Positions 42,057 to 50,977 of a stretch of DNA of 64,000 nt are shown here, piece by piece. The position numbers and the translations under genes are program-made. The DNA comes from Mycetocola sp. Its GTDB lineage: Bacteria > Actinomycetota > Actinomycetes > Actinomycetales > Microbacteriaceae. Under the pieces are notes generated by a model. The model saw only the letters and a list, made by a program, of their open reading frames with translations. It had not been told where the DNA came from and did no database searches. The DNA is taken from positions 1 to 64,000 of the forward strand of contig NZ_JAODMP010000072.1 of assembly GCF_025464835.1 (NCBI RefSeq), given 5' to 3'. Every line of letters starts with the position of its first letter. Position 1 is the stretch's first letter.

Positions 42057-43940
42057 CTACTTCAGGGCGATGATGCTCGACAGCGGCAGGGTGCGTTCGA
42101 TGTCCGCCTTCTTGTCCCGCCCCCGAAGCCTGCCCCCGGACACGCCGGTAGGTTCAAGCACGAAATCCATGGGGCCCGAGCGCGGCACCTCGACGGTGAT
42201 CGTCACCGTCTGCTTCGCGCGGATCGCCGCGTCGAGCTGACGTGCGATCCAGGCCACATCCGTGCCGCCGGACGTGTCACCCTCGACCTCGCGCAGCCGG
42301 CTGATCAGGATGCCGTGATCGGGAAGTGGAGGAGGAGCGTCCATCGGCGGCGCCACATGACGACGGCGCAGGCTGATCAACTCACCCGATGCGGTCTCTG
42401 CCGCGACGGGATACCGCGCATCGCTGATCGCCCAGAACACGACCTCCAGGTCGAACCGGCTGAGCATCCGGTTGGTGCCCGTCCGCCGCAGTCCGAGCGA
42501 CGCGACCGACTGGTCGACGTCGAGCTGGCCGAGCATGGAGCTGTCATCGGAGCGCACGTAGGTCCTCGCATCGCGGGAGACGGCATCCGGGTGGTCGTCC
42601 GGGATGGCACCCACCCGGATCGCGCCGAACCGGGACGCCGCCTGTGAGATGAGCTGATCGACGGGCTGCGGGATGCCGGTCAGCGAGAGAGAGGAAAGGA
42701 ATTGGAGTATTCCGGGTGCCGACTCGCCCGCGGACAGCGCCCGGTTGACGCTTTCAGCCGACAGGCGGTAGCTGAAGGCCTGGGCCCGTCCCTCGAGGTC
42801 GGCGACCGTCCGAAGCCGACGGTCGAGTTCAGGCTGGAGCGGACCGGGCGCGATGACGGTCAAGTCGTGCTGGAGGTACACGTTGCGCACGTGGGCGGGG
42901 AAGTGGGAGGCCATGGCGGTCGCGGCGGCCGCGGCATCCGTTTCAAGAAGGATCCGCCCAGCGGTGCTCGGCACCTGCATCTCGGGAGAGGGGCCGCTGG
43001 TTATCCCGAGCATGGTGGCCTGGTCGGTGACACGGGAGACCTGGCCGCGGATCCAGTCGCCCCCCGCGGGATACAACCACTGGGCGTAGTCATGCAGTGC
43101 AGTGCCCCAAGTGGAGCGGGTGCGTCCGCTGAGCACGGCACGCACCTGTGAGGGGAGCGCGTTGAGCCAGGCAGCGGCGAGAATCCGCCAGCGTTCCCTC
43201 GCGGTGAGGGTGAGCCACTCCTCGCCGGCCGGTGCTGTGAGCCAGAGGCCGGGAACGTGGTTGACGAGGCCGGCGCGGACGGTCAGGTCGAGATAGGCGT
43301 CGATTGTGTGGCCGTGGACCTGCATGATCGCTGCCAGCCGTTTGCGCTCGGGCAGAGCCGGACCGCCCTTGCCCAGTTCACGGGCCGGATTGGAAAGGAG
43401 CTCCAGGAGCAGCTCACCGCTGGCCGAGGTGGTCTGGAAGGCGTGTTCCGCGGCGCTCAGGTCGGTCAGGGCGTGTGATGCCTCGGTCGGTGCAGGGGGA
43501 AGGGCAGGAGCAGGCGTTGTCACCAGTTGCACAGCGATCGGGACACCGGACGTCGACCATGTCGCCAGCACCGCTGCGACTGCTTCGATCGCTGCGTAGC
43601 CGCCGTCGACGCGCGAGAGGAGCGCGCGGTCCGCGGCGAACGCAGCGCGTTCCTCCACCTCGTCGCTCTTCACGTCTGTCGCCCCGAGTGCGGTGAGCCG
43701 GTCGGCGATCGCCTGGGCCGGGAGCGGCGTCGTCGTGGCGGCGGCGAGGACGCTGAGGGTCAGCCGATCGAGTCGTCGAAGAACGCCCCGGATGCTCGAC
43801 GGGTCGAGCAGGAGTTCAGCCAGGTCGAAGAAATCCTGCGCCCGAACGGCGGACGCCACACGGCGTTCGGTGAGCAGCTCCTCCAGCGCTGCATCCGGCA
43901 GAGCCCGAAGGTTGCTGGCGAGGGTCAGGATGTCGGTCAT
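42057..43940 (-). CDS. Helicase-associated XPB/Ssl2-like domain protein without ATPase
   Basis: A 627-residue soluble protein. The N-terminus has repeated helical/winged-helix-like segments (LTLASNLRALPDAALEELLT, IRGVLRRLDRLTLSVLAAAT). The C-terminal part has the Helicase_C_3 (XPB/Ssl2-type) wording HDLTVIAPGPLQPELDRRLR and FSYRLSAESVNRALSAGES, and near the end DVAWIARQLDAAIRAKQTVT. No Walker A or DEAD box is present, so it cannot be a helicase by itself. In actinobacteria it is usually near an XPB helicase gene and a cold-shock gene; only the latter is close here. It may be a DNA-binding partner of XPB. Confidence 0.82.
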   Translation of the reverse strand: MTDILTLASNLRALPDAALEELLTERRVASAVRAQDFFDLAELLLDPSSIRGVLRRLDRLTLSVLAAATTTPLPAQAIADRLTALGATDVKSDEVEERAAFAADRALLSRVDGGYAAIEAVAAVLATWSTSGVPIAVQLVTTPAPALPPAPTEASHALTDLSAAEHAFQTTSASGELLLELLSNPARELGKGGPALPERKRLAAIMQVHGHTIDAYLDLTVRAGLVNHVPGLWLTAPAGEEWLTLTARERWRILAAAWLNALPSQVRAVLSGRTRSTWGTALHDYAQWLYPAGGDWIRGQVSRVTDQATMLGITSGPSPEMQVPSTAGRILLETDAAAAATAMASHFPAHVRNVYLQHDLTVIAPGPLQPELDRRLRTVADLEGRAQAFSYRLSAESVNRALSAGESAPGILQFLSSLSLTGIPQPVDQLISQAASRFGAIRVGAIPDDHPDAVSRDARTYVRSDDSSMLGQLDVDQSVASLGLRRTGTNRMLSRFDLEVVFWAISDARYPVAAETASGELISLRRRHVAPPMDAPPPLPDHGILISRLREVEGDTSGGTDVAWIARQLDAAIRAKQTVTITVEVPRSGPMDFVLEPTGVSGGRLRGRDKKADIERTLPLSSIIALK

Positions 43941-43959
43941 CTGGTAGCCGGTTCCCCGG

Positions 43960-44238
43960 TCAGTGCTCCGGCTGGTCTCGGCGGGATTCCCGCGCGCGCC
44001 GCACAGCGCTGGAAACCATGAGGGTGATCAGGAGCACGATCGCCAGCGGAAGGCCGATGTACGGAACCATGACGACGACGGGCCACAGCCCGCTCGCGAA
44101 GTCGTCGGACCCCATTCCCTGCATCGTGCCGACCATGATCGCGACGAAAGTGCCAACGGAGAGCAGGACGAGCGCGAGCAGCATGAATGCCAGGACCCGT
44201 TCGGAGCGGCTGACGTTGTGCTTTTGAGGATCGGTCAC
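43960..44238 (-). CDS. Small two-helix membrane protein, 92 residues
   Basis: From a GTG at 44238 the protein reads MTDPQKHNVSRSERVLAFML, with two hydrophobic segments (about 15-38 and 53-75) and a basic C-terminal tail (RRARESRRDQPEH). An upstream extension to 44403 is Arg-rich and unlikely to be translated. No family function is known. It lies between the XPB-like gene (same strand, 19 bp) and a divergent cold-shock gene. Confidence 0.7.
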   Translation of the reverse strand: MTDPQKHNVSRSERVLAFMLLALVLLSVGTFVAIMVGTMQGMGSDDFASGLWPVVVMVPYIGLPLAIVLLITLMVSSAVRRARESRRDQPEH

Positions 44239-44417
44239 AGTTCTCAGGCTATCGGCATAGGGCTCCCTTCCCCAATGGACGGGAAGGTGCCGCGGATTCC
44301 ACTGACGCTCTAAGCTGGAGGGGCGGGAACGTCCCGTTCGTCTGCGGCTCCTGCCGGGACGACAGCACCGCACGCCGGCTCCAGGTCGGCGTGTCCAGTT
44401 CACAGCGAGGTTCGTCC

Positions 44418-44801
44418 ATGCCCACCGGCAAGGTTAAGTTCTACGACGACGAGAAAGGCTTCGGCTTTATCTCGAGCGACGACGGCCAGGAAGTCTTCCT
44501 GCATGCCTCCGCTCTGCCTGCAGGCGTTACCTCCGTCAAAGCAGGCACCCGCCTCGAGTTCGGTATCGCCGATGGCAAGCGCGGAGTGCAGGCGCTCTCC
44601 GTCCGGGTGCTCGATGCGCCGCCGAGCCTCGTGAAGATGAAGCGCAAGCCGGCTGACGACATGGCCATCATCGTCGAGGACCTCGTGAAGCTGCTCGACG
44701 GACTCGGAGGAGACCTCCGCAGGGGCCGTTATCCTGACAACGCCCATAGCCGCAAGGTCGCGCTGTTGCTGCGACGCGTGGCCGACGAACTGGACGCGTG
44801 A
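44418..44801 (+). CDS. Two-domain cold-shock protein with C-terminal extension
   Basis: A 127-residue protein. Residues 1-67 are a CspA OB-fold with RNP1 KGFGFISS and RNP2 VFLHASAL. Residues 70-127 are a helical actinobacterial extension (ADDMAIIVEDLVKLLDGLGG ... HSRKVALLLRRVADELDA). Family members of this length are common in actinobacteria beside DUF3027 and XPB-like genes, as here. It probably binds RNA or single-stranded DNA. It is followed by the DUF3027 gene 47 bp later. Confidence 0.92.
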   Translation: MPTGKVKFYDDEKGFGFISSDDGQEVFLHASALPAGVTSVKAGTRLEFGIADGKRGVQALSVRVLDAPPSLVKMKRKPADDMAIIVEDLVKLLDGLGGDLRRGRYPDNAHSRKVALLLRRVADELDA

Positions 44802-44848
44802 TCGCTGCGCCAGGCTGGGCCCGCCGTCTTTTCCAGAGGAGCACTCCG

Positions 44849-45781
44849 ATGACCACCACTGAGAACTCCACCATAGAGCCGACGCACGAACCAGCCCTCT
44901 CAGAAGAGACATCGCCGCAGACCGCGGTGGAACCGGCGGCGGATGTTGCAGGCGCAGTATCGGACGACGGCGACCAGCAGGCGGATGTTGCGCCGCACGA
45001 ACCTGCGGCGATCGGCGAAGAGGTGCCTGACGGCGCCCAGACCGATGAGCCTGCGGCGGACGGCTCGGTCCACGAGGCGGGCGACGCGTCGAGCGCCGCC
45101 GGGGATTCCGCGGTGGCCCGCCCGGCACCGGTTGCCGACGAGGTCCTGCTCGCCTCGGTCGACCTGGCGCGCGCAGCGTTGCTCGAGGTGACCCCCGCTG
45201 ACACCGTCGGCGACCCCGTCGGGCACGTTGCTGAAGATGATCACGTGCTCTCGCTTTTCTTCGACAGCAAACTCCGTGGTTACCCGGGTTGGCATTGGAC
45301 CGTCACACTTTCCCGTGTCGGTGATGCGGAAACCGTCACCGTGCTCGAGACGGAGCTGATGCCGGGCGAGGACGCGCTTCTTGCCCCTGAGTGGGTGCCG
45401 TGGTCTGAGCGTCTCGCCGATTACCAGGCGGGTCAGGAAGTCGCGGAGAACGAGGCACGTGCGCTTGCCGAGGCCGCCGCCGTTCTCGACGACAGCGACG
45501 ATGAAGACGACGAAGACGTCTTCAGCATTCTCCACGCCGGCGATGTCGACGGCGTGGATGTCGACGAGATCGACCAGGACCCGGGTGAGACCGACGACGA
45601 TGACGACGATGACGAGTCCGACGATGACGATGACGCCGACGAGTCCGACGATGACGAGTCCGACGATGATGACGACGACGAGGACGACGACGAGTCCGAC
45701 GATGACGATGACGAGTCCGACGATGACGACGACGAGGACGACGACGAGTCCGGCAGCGAGGGTCTTGACCGCAGCTACTGA
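44849..45781 (+). CDS. DUF3027 protein with an acidic Asp/Ser repeat tail
   Basis: A 310-residue protein from the ATG at 44849, which has AGAGGAG upstream. Residues 1-85 are a disordered Glu/Ala/Pro/Asp segment. The DUF3027 core (about 88-210) contains LASVDLARAALLEVTPADTV, SKLRGYPGWHWTVTLSRVG and LLAPEWVPWSERL. From about residue 245 the chain is almost only Asp, Glu and Ser, built from repeated Asp-rich blocks ending in Glu-Ser. The DNA there is a short-period repeat of GAC/GAT/GAG with TCC, prone to length change. Function unknown; the upstream neighbour is a cold-shock protein. Confidence 0.85.
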   Translation: MTTTENSTIEPTHEPALSEETSPQTAVEPAADVAGAVSDDGDQQADVAPHEPAAIGEEVPDGAQTDEPAADGSVHEAGDASSAAGDSAVARPAPVADEVLLASVDLARAALLEVTPADTVGDPVGHVAEDDHVLSLFFDSKLRGYPGWHWTVTLSRVGDAETVTVLETELMPGEDALLAPEWVPWSERLADYQAGQEVAENEARALAEAAAVLDDSDDEDDEDVFSILHAGDVDGVDVDEIDQDPGETDDDDDDDESDDDDDADESDDDESDDDDDDEDDDESDDDDDESDDDDDEDDDESGSEGLDRSY

Positions 45782-45807
45782 GTGCGGCGACTGAGCATCA
45801 CCCGTTC

Positions 45808-45857
45808 GTTCGACAGTGAAGGCCCCCTCCGCGGAGGGGGCCTTCACACTGTCGAAC
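45808..45857. terminator. Strong bidirectional terminator
   Basis: GTTCGACAGTGAAGGCCCCC and its complement form a 50-nt near-perfect hairpin (arms of about 23 nt, one 2-nt interruption) between the convergent DUF3027 and serC genes. Confidence 0.85.
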
Positions 45858-45863
45858 TGTCGT

Positions 45864-47045
<1,182 letters not shown>

Positions 47046-47099
47046 TCAGGGTGGACCGGTAGGCTGGTCGCAACTGCGCTGAACCCAGGGGAGACGTCA

Positions 47100-47795
47100 A
47101 TGACAGATCTGATTGACACCACCGAGATGTACCTCCGTACCATTCTTGAGCTTGAAGAAGAGAACATCGTGCCGCTTCGTGCACGGATCTCTGAGCGGCT
47201 TGGTCACTCGGGCCCGACGGTGTCACAGACGGTCGGCCGGATGGAACGCGACGGCCTCGTCGTGGTCTCCGGTGATCGCCACCTCGAGTTGACTGTCCCC
47301 GGCCGCCGGAAAGCCATCCACGTGATGCGCAAACACCGCCTTGCGGAGCGTCTGCTCAGCGACGTCATCGGCCTGGAGTGGGAATTCGTCCACGAGGAAG
47401 CCTGCCGCTGGGAACACGTGATGAGCGAGCAGGTCGAGCGCAAGCTCCTGGCAATGCTCGATCACCCCACCGAGTCGCCGTACGGTAACCCGATTCCGGG
47501 GCTCGACGAGTTGGGCGACACCCCGGCGGGTACCTTCTCCCATGGCGTCACGAACCTCGTGGAACTGGTCCGCGGATCCCCGAGCGCCATCACAGCGACA
47601 ATCCGCCGCCTCGGCGAACCGGCGCAGGTCGACCCAGAGCTGTTGCTCCAGCTCAAGCAGGCCGGTGTGATGCCCGGCAACATCGGCAGCTTCTCAGCGA
47701 TCGGATCGTACGTTCTCGTGCGGGTTGATGGTTTCGGTGACGGCCTCGAGCTGCCCAATGAAGTGGCCGGACACATCTTCGTGCAGGACGCGTAA
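47100..47795 (+). CDS. DtxR-family metal-dependent regulator
   Basis: A 231-residue iron or manganese-responsive repressor. The N-terminal winged helix reads LIDTTEMYLRTILELEEENI and RISERLGHSGPTVSQTVGRM. The metal-binding dimerisation domain has HRLAERLLSDVIGLEWEFVH, EEACRWEHVMS and HPTESPYGNPIPG. A C-terminal SH3-like domain follows (about 160-231). The Glu-Glu-Ala-Cys-x-x-Glu-His pattern resembles IdeR/DtxR more than MntR. TAGGCT about 40 nt upstream is a likely -10 and GGGGAGA an RBS. Targets are not visible nearby. Confidence 0.93.
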   Translation: MTDLIDTTEMYLRTILELEEENIVPLRARISERLGHSGPTVSQTVGRMERDGLVVVSGDRHLELTVPGRRKAIHVMRKHRLAERLLSDVIGLEWEFVHEEACRWEHVMSEQVERKLLAMLDHPTESPYGNPIPGLDELGDTPAGTFSHGVTNLVELVRGSPSAITATIRRLGEPAQVDPELLLQLKQAGVMPGNIGSFSAIGSYVLVRVDGFGDGLELPNEVAGHIFVQDA

Positions 47796-47894
47796 CCCGG
47801 GTCCTAGCGCGGTTCCGAAGTCCGTGTCCAACGAAGGCGTCCGCACCATCCGATCTCCGGTCGTTATGAATTCGTTAGAAATATTCCGACTTTG

Positions 47895-47911
47895 GTGACA
47901 AATCGGTAACG
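47895..47911 (+). promoter_or_regulatory. MtrA-like direct repeat upstream of the NlpC/P60 gene
   Basis: GTGACA (47895-47900) and GTAACG (47906-47911) repeat with an 11-bp period about 160 bp before the start codon. MtrA of actinobacteria binds such GTNAC direct repeats and controls cell-wall hydrolase genes. No mtrAB genes are in the window. Confidence 0.5.
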
Positions 47912-48067
47912 ATCCCGTACCCTCGGATAAGTCCGAAGGTCGCAAGCCGATCACAGGACCCAGCGCCGGGCGCCTTTCTTGCTCGTCTCCCTGCGCCGGA
48001 AAACCCGATCTTTTCGCGGACGAGGCAGCCTCCCTAAAGGTTGTGCAGGGCGCCGGAGGTTTCCACC

Positions 48068-48988
48068 TTGCCCATTTCTACTGATCCTCAGTCGCTCGGG
48101 GAAACGTTGCAGCCTTCGGGCTCCGGAACCGTCGCGAGGCAGGCAGCGGTCTCTTCACGCCTCGCGGCCCCCCGCGGCACCACACCACCCGCCGCGCCAA
48201 CCAGGCCAGCGCCCCGGCCGATGAGTTCGACCACGTCCGGCTGGAGGGCCTGGCGTTCCACCGCCATCATGGCGCTCGTTGTGCCCGGCCTGTTCGCCAC
48301 CATGGCGTTGCCGGCGTACGCCTTCACACCTGAGACGGATGCGGCGGGCACCGCCTCACTCCAGTCGTTGAAGGAATCCGGGGCGCAGTCCCTCTCCGTC
48401 GGTACCAGCATCACCGCGAACGCTGTCGCCCGCGACGGTTACTCGGCCACGACCGAGGAGGAACTCGCCGCCGCGAACGCCGCTGCTGCTGCGGCGGCCG
48501 CGAAGGCCGCAGCAGACGCCGCCTCAGCAGAAGCGGCTGCGAAAGCTGCGGCCGACGCCGCCTCCCAGCGCGCCGCATTCACCAACACGCAGAATAAGTT
48601 CTCCGGCCCGTCGGCCGAGGACCTCGCGAAGGCGCCGCCGTACCCGAACTTCAGCCTCGCCCAGGTCTACTCGGTCGCGCTGCAGTACCAGGGTGTGCCG
48701 TATGTGTACGGCGGAGCAACTCCTGCCGGCTTCGACTGCTCCGGTTTCGTGAAATACGTGTACGCCCAGTTCGGCGTCAGCATGCCGCACTCGTCGACCG
48801 CCCAGGGCAACATGGGAAAGCGGATTTCGATTCAGGATGCCGTCCCCGGTGACCTCATCGTCAGCGACGGGCACATCGGCTTCTACGCCGGCGACAACAA
48901 GATCCTGCACGCTTCACGGCCAGGAACGCCCCTGCGAATCGGCCCGATCTATGCCGACAACTGGTGGGTCGTCCGCATCGGGATCTGA
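48068..48988 (+). CDS. Secreted NlpC/P60 (C40) peptidoglycan endopeptidase
   Basis: A 306-residue wall hydrolase. A TTG at 48068 with GGAGG 8 nt upstream is the probable start, giving a long Pro/Arg-rich n-region before the hydrophobic core (STAIMALVVPGLFATMALPA) and an AYA cleavage site; an ATG at codon 52 is an alternative. An Ala-rich, probably coiled segment (about 130-172) leads to the catalytic domain with Cys224 (GFDCSGFVKYVY), His269 (SDGHIGFY) and a third polar residue in ILHASRPG. It cuts peptide cross-bridges during division or growth. The upstream MtrA-like repeat fits wall-cycle regulation. Confidence 0.9.
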   Translation: MPISTDPQSLGETLQPSGSGTVARQAAVSSRLAAPRGTTPPAAPTRPAPRPMSSTTSGWRAWRSTAIMALVVPGLFATMALPAYAFTPETDAAGTASLQSLKESGAQSLSVGTSITANAVARDGYSATTEEELAAANAAAAAAAAKAAADAASAEAAAKAAADAASQRAAFTNTQNKFSGPSAEDLAKAPPYPNFSLAQVYSVALQYQGVPYVYGGATPAGFDCSGFVKYVYAQFGVSMPHSSTAQGNMGKRISIQDAVPGDLIVSDGHIGFYAGDNKILHASRPGTPLRIGPIYADNWWVVRIGI

Positions 48989-49037
48989 TCGAATCCGAGG
49001 TTGTCTTCGCGACAGCCTCGGTACTCGCACAGAATTG

Positions 49038-49063
49038 GTGTGCCTTCTGGAGGGGGCACGCCA
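49038..49063 (+). terminator. Hairpin downstream of the NlpC/P60 gene
   Basis: GGTGTGCC (49038-49045) pairs with GGCACGCC (49056-49063) around a 10-nt loop, followed by ATTTG. Confidence 0.65.
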
Positions 49064-49073
49064 TTTGTGCGTT

Positions 49074-49240
49074 ACATTAAAGCCCTGACCTTTGGAAAGT
49101 GCGGGAAGCTCATGGATCGAATACCCGGTATCCACACCACGGATGCTTGCGGTTGCTTCGAAACCGGGCCCGCCGGCTACATCTGTTCCTGCCGCTCGTC
49201 GGTTGGAGAAAGGCGCTGTCTGTAAGACGGCGCCTTTTTT
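49074..49240 (+). ncRNA. Candidate structured small RNA or leader with promoter and intrinsic terminator
   Basis: TACATT (49074-49079) is a plausible -10. The following ~155 nt has no supported ORF but a nested fold: GCGGG (49101-49105) with CCCGC (49169-49173), CCCGGT (49124-49129) with ACCGGG (49163-49168), and ATCC/GGAT inside. On the 3' side the first two stems abut, so they could stack. The end is a textbook terminator: a 10-bp stem GGCGCTGTCT/AGACGGCGCC (49212-49234) and six T (49235-49240). The HNH gene starts 81 nt later, so this may be a riboswitch/attenuator for it or an independent sRNA. Confidence 0.6.
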
Positions 49241-49320
49241 GTTGCCCGGATCCCGTTCTTCCTCGGTCGGAGAGAACCGAATGACCGTGAAGCCGTCACG
49301 GCGATTTGAGAGGAACCGAC

Positions 49321-49821
49321 ATGCGCACACTGGTGTTGAACGCCGGGTACGAACCCCTTGCCATCGTTTCATTCCGGCGGGCACTCGTGCTCGTGATGAA
49401 TCACAAGGCGTCCATCGTCGAAATCGACACCGGCCACCCGGTGTGGGCGACCGACGGTGCGCATGACCGGCCATCCGTCATCGTTCTCACCCGGTACGTG
49501 AAAATCCCCAACGCACGGCGAGTACCCGTCACCCGTCGCGGTGTGCTTCGCCGGGACGCCAACCGGTGCGGCTACTGCGGCACCACTGCGTCGACGATCG
49601 ACCACATCCTGCCCCGCTCCCGCGGGGGAGCGGACTCGTGGGAGAACCTCGTCGCATGCTGCCTGCGATGCAACAACGCAAAGAGTGACAGGACCCCTGG
49701 TGAGATGGGCTGGTCCCTCCGCACCAAGCCCCGGATGCCGTACGGGCCGACCTGGGCTGTGCGCGGCGCTGAGCGTGCGACACCGTCCTGGGACCAGTAC
49801 CTGACGCCGGCGGCCGCGTGA
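49321..49821 (+). CDS. HNH endonuclease family protein
   Basis: A 166-residue protein of the widespread actinobacterial HNH type. It starts MRTLVLNAGYEPLAIVSFRR. The zinc-binding Cys pairs are CGYCG and CCLRCN. The HNH motif is DHILPRSRGGADSWENLVAC followed by NNAKSD: His of the first strand, Asn of the loop, and Asn/His-equivalent in the helix. GAGAGGA precedes the ATG at 49321. Its biological substrate is unknown; it is normally a chromosomal housekeeping-type gene and not a homing element. It converges with the VOC gene with one base between the stops. Confidence 0.92.
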   Translation: MRTLVLNAGYEPLAIVSFRRALVLVMNHKASIVEIDTGHPVWATDGAHDRPSVIVLTRYVKIPNARRVPVTRRGVLRRDANRCGYCGTTASTIDHILPRSRGGADSWENLVACCLRCNNAKSDRTPGEMGWSLRTKPRMPYGPTWAVRGAERATPSWDQYLTPAAA

Positions 49822-49822
49822 G

Positions 49823-50203
49823 CTAGCTGCGGAACTGCGACAAGCAAAGGAAGTTGCCCTCGCTGTCCCTGAACCAGGCGCTGTATTCGCCCTCATACTC
49901 CGCGATTCCGTTTACGGTCTTCAGGTCGTCCGAGTCGTATTCTTCGAATGTCACGCCGCTGGAGCGAAGCTCGTCCATCGCGGAGCGGATGTCCGTGACG
50001 CCCCAGCACATCTGAGTGTTCTGGGCGGTCCCTGCGTTGGGAGTCTGGTAGATCATGAAGTCAGGGGCGGTCGCGCTGCCGTACATGAGCATTTCGCCCT
50101 GGTCGAGGGTGGGCTCCAAGCCGAGCTTGTCGCGGTAGAACTCGCGGGCGCGGTTGATATCAGTAGCGGGCAGGACAGTGAAAGAAGCGCTTGTCATCAG
50201 CAT
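49823..50203 (-). CDS. VOC-fold (glyoxalase/bleomycin-resistance type) protein
   Basis: A 126-residue metal-binding-fold protein. Two beta-alpha-beta-beta-beta modules are visible: ASFTVLPATDINRAREFYRD-KLGL and CWGVTDIRSAMDELRSSGV, with the C-terminal YSAWFRDSEGNFLCLSQF. Start 50203 was chosen because GGAGTC lies at a reasonable distance; an ATG two codons later is possible. The enzymatic role is undetermined. Confidence 0.88.
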   Translation of the reverse strand: MLMTSASFTVLPATDINRAREFYRDKLGLEPTLDQGEMLMYGSATAPDFMIYQTPNAGTAQNTQMCWGVTDIRSAMDELRSSGVTFEEYDSDDLKTVNGIAEYEGEYSAWFRDSEGNFLCLSQFRS

Positions 50204-50418
50204 GATGCCGACTCCGTCTGTGTGTGACCGCTGCGCCCGAGATTCCGCCACGGTCGGTTGGCCTGATCTTCGTCAGGCTGAAGAGAATGGTGCCCGCTCG
50301 GTGACGGTTGATCCGTCGAGGGGCAGGCGCCGCGGAGGACGATGTTGCAACTGGCATGGTACGCCCGAGCGCAGGTGTGGCACAGGGGGTATCCGCCTCC
50401 GCTAAACTTGGCGAGTCA

Positions 50419-50490
50419 GCCTCTGTAGCTCAACGGAAGAGCACCTCCGTCCTAAGGAGTTGGTTGGGGGTTCGAATCCCTCCAGGGGCA
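50419..50490 (+). tRNA. tRNA-Arg (anticodon CCT)
   Basis: Acceptor GCCTCTG pairs with CAGGGGC (one G-U), with discriminator A at 50490. The anticodon loop is GTCCTAA in a CTCC/GGAG stem, so the anticodon is CCT. The T-arm contains GGTTCGAATCC. TAAACT (50403-50408) is a good -10 eleven bases before. No CCA is encoded. Confidence 0.93.
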
Positions 50491-50977
50491 CGTCGCTGGG
50501 GTCAGGCGGAACGAGGCCGGTACCTGACGCTGAACTTCGGTACCGAGCCCGTCTCGACCATCTGAGGGGAGCGTTCGGCGTCGCCGGGGAAGGACGCCGC
50601 GAGGCGCGGGGAGAAGACCGGCGCACGCACGCGCGTCGGGCGCGACACTTATTTCCGCGGGTCCGACTCCATCGACGTTGCGGCGTGACTCGGATGGTGA
50701 GGGCCCCTGTTGCTGTTGCGGTGGATTCGCGGATGGTGAGGGGTCCGGTGATGCTGCTGCTGCGGTGGCATCCGAACGACAACCGGGGCCCTCTCGGCGT
50801 GAGCCGTGTGCGCGGGAAGCGGTGCGGGTCCCTTCGGCGGGCGGGATCGCTGCCCAACGCGTCACAGCGGCAGAGGAATGTTCACAGAGAGGGTGGATCG
50901 TCCAAGAACGCTGGCAACTCGGCGAAAACCGGTGATGCTACCGGCATTTCGCCCGGCTAGCGCTTAGGGTGTGGGTT
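50491..50977. other. 487-bp intergenic region with low-complexity and repeat traces
   Basis: No convincing gene. It contains a GGTACC-flanked hairpin (about 50519-50545), a GAGCCCGTCTCGACC half-site reminiscent of the inverted repeat after carD, and two imperfect copies of a GGATGGTGAGGG...TTGCGGTGG block (about 50692-50773). An open plus-strand frame (50460-50960) is Arg-rich, overlaps the tRNA and looks spurious. TAGGGT (50965-50970) precedes the next gene. Confidence 0.5.

Noticed and set aside
45595-45760. Short-period repeat resembling a CRISPR or satellite array
   Set aside because: It is in frame within the DUF3027 gene and encodes the Asp/Ser tail; there are no unique spacers.
47796-48067. 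c-di-AMP (ydaO) riboswitch in the leader of the NlpC/P60 gene
   Set aside because: Such riboswitches are common before these genes in actinobacteria, but the conserved ydaO core segments (including the CAGCTAACC-type 3' motif) are not present here.
49080-49240. Known house-keeping RNA (SRP, 6S, tmRNA or RNase P)
   Set aside because: None of the invariant elements of these RNAs (for example the SRP GGAAGCAGC loop or the tmRNA tRNA-like ends) is present.
48914-49474. 186-residue minus-strand ORF across the candidate RNA
   Set aside because: It overlaps the end of the NlpC/P60 gene and the start of the HNH gene, crosses a strong terminator, and has no family match.
50460-50960. 166-residue plus-strand ORF after tRNA-Arg
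   Set aside because: It begins inside the tRNA, is Arg/Gly-rich without domain features and has no ribosome site; treated as intergenic.
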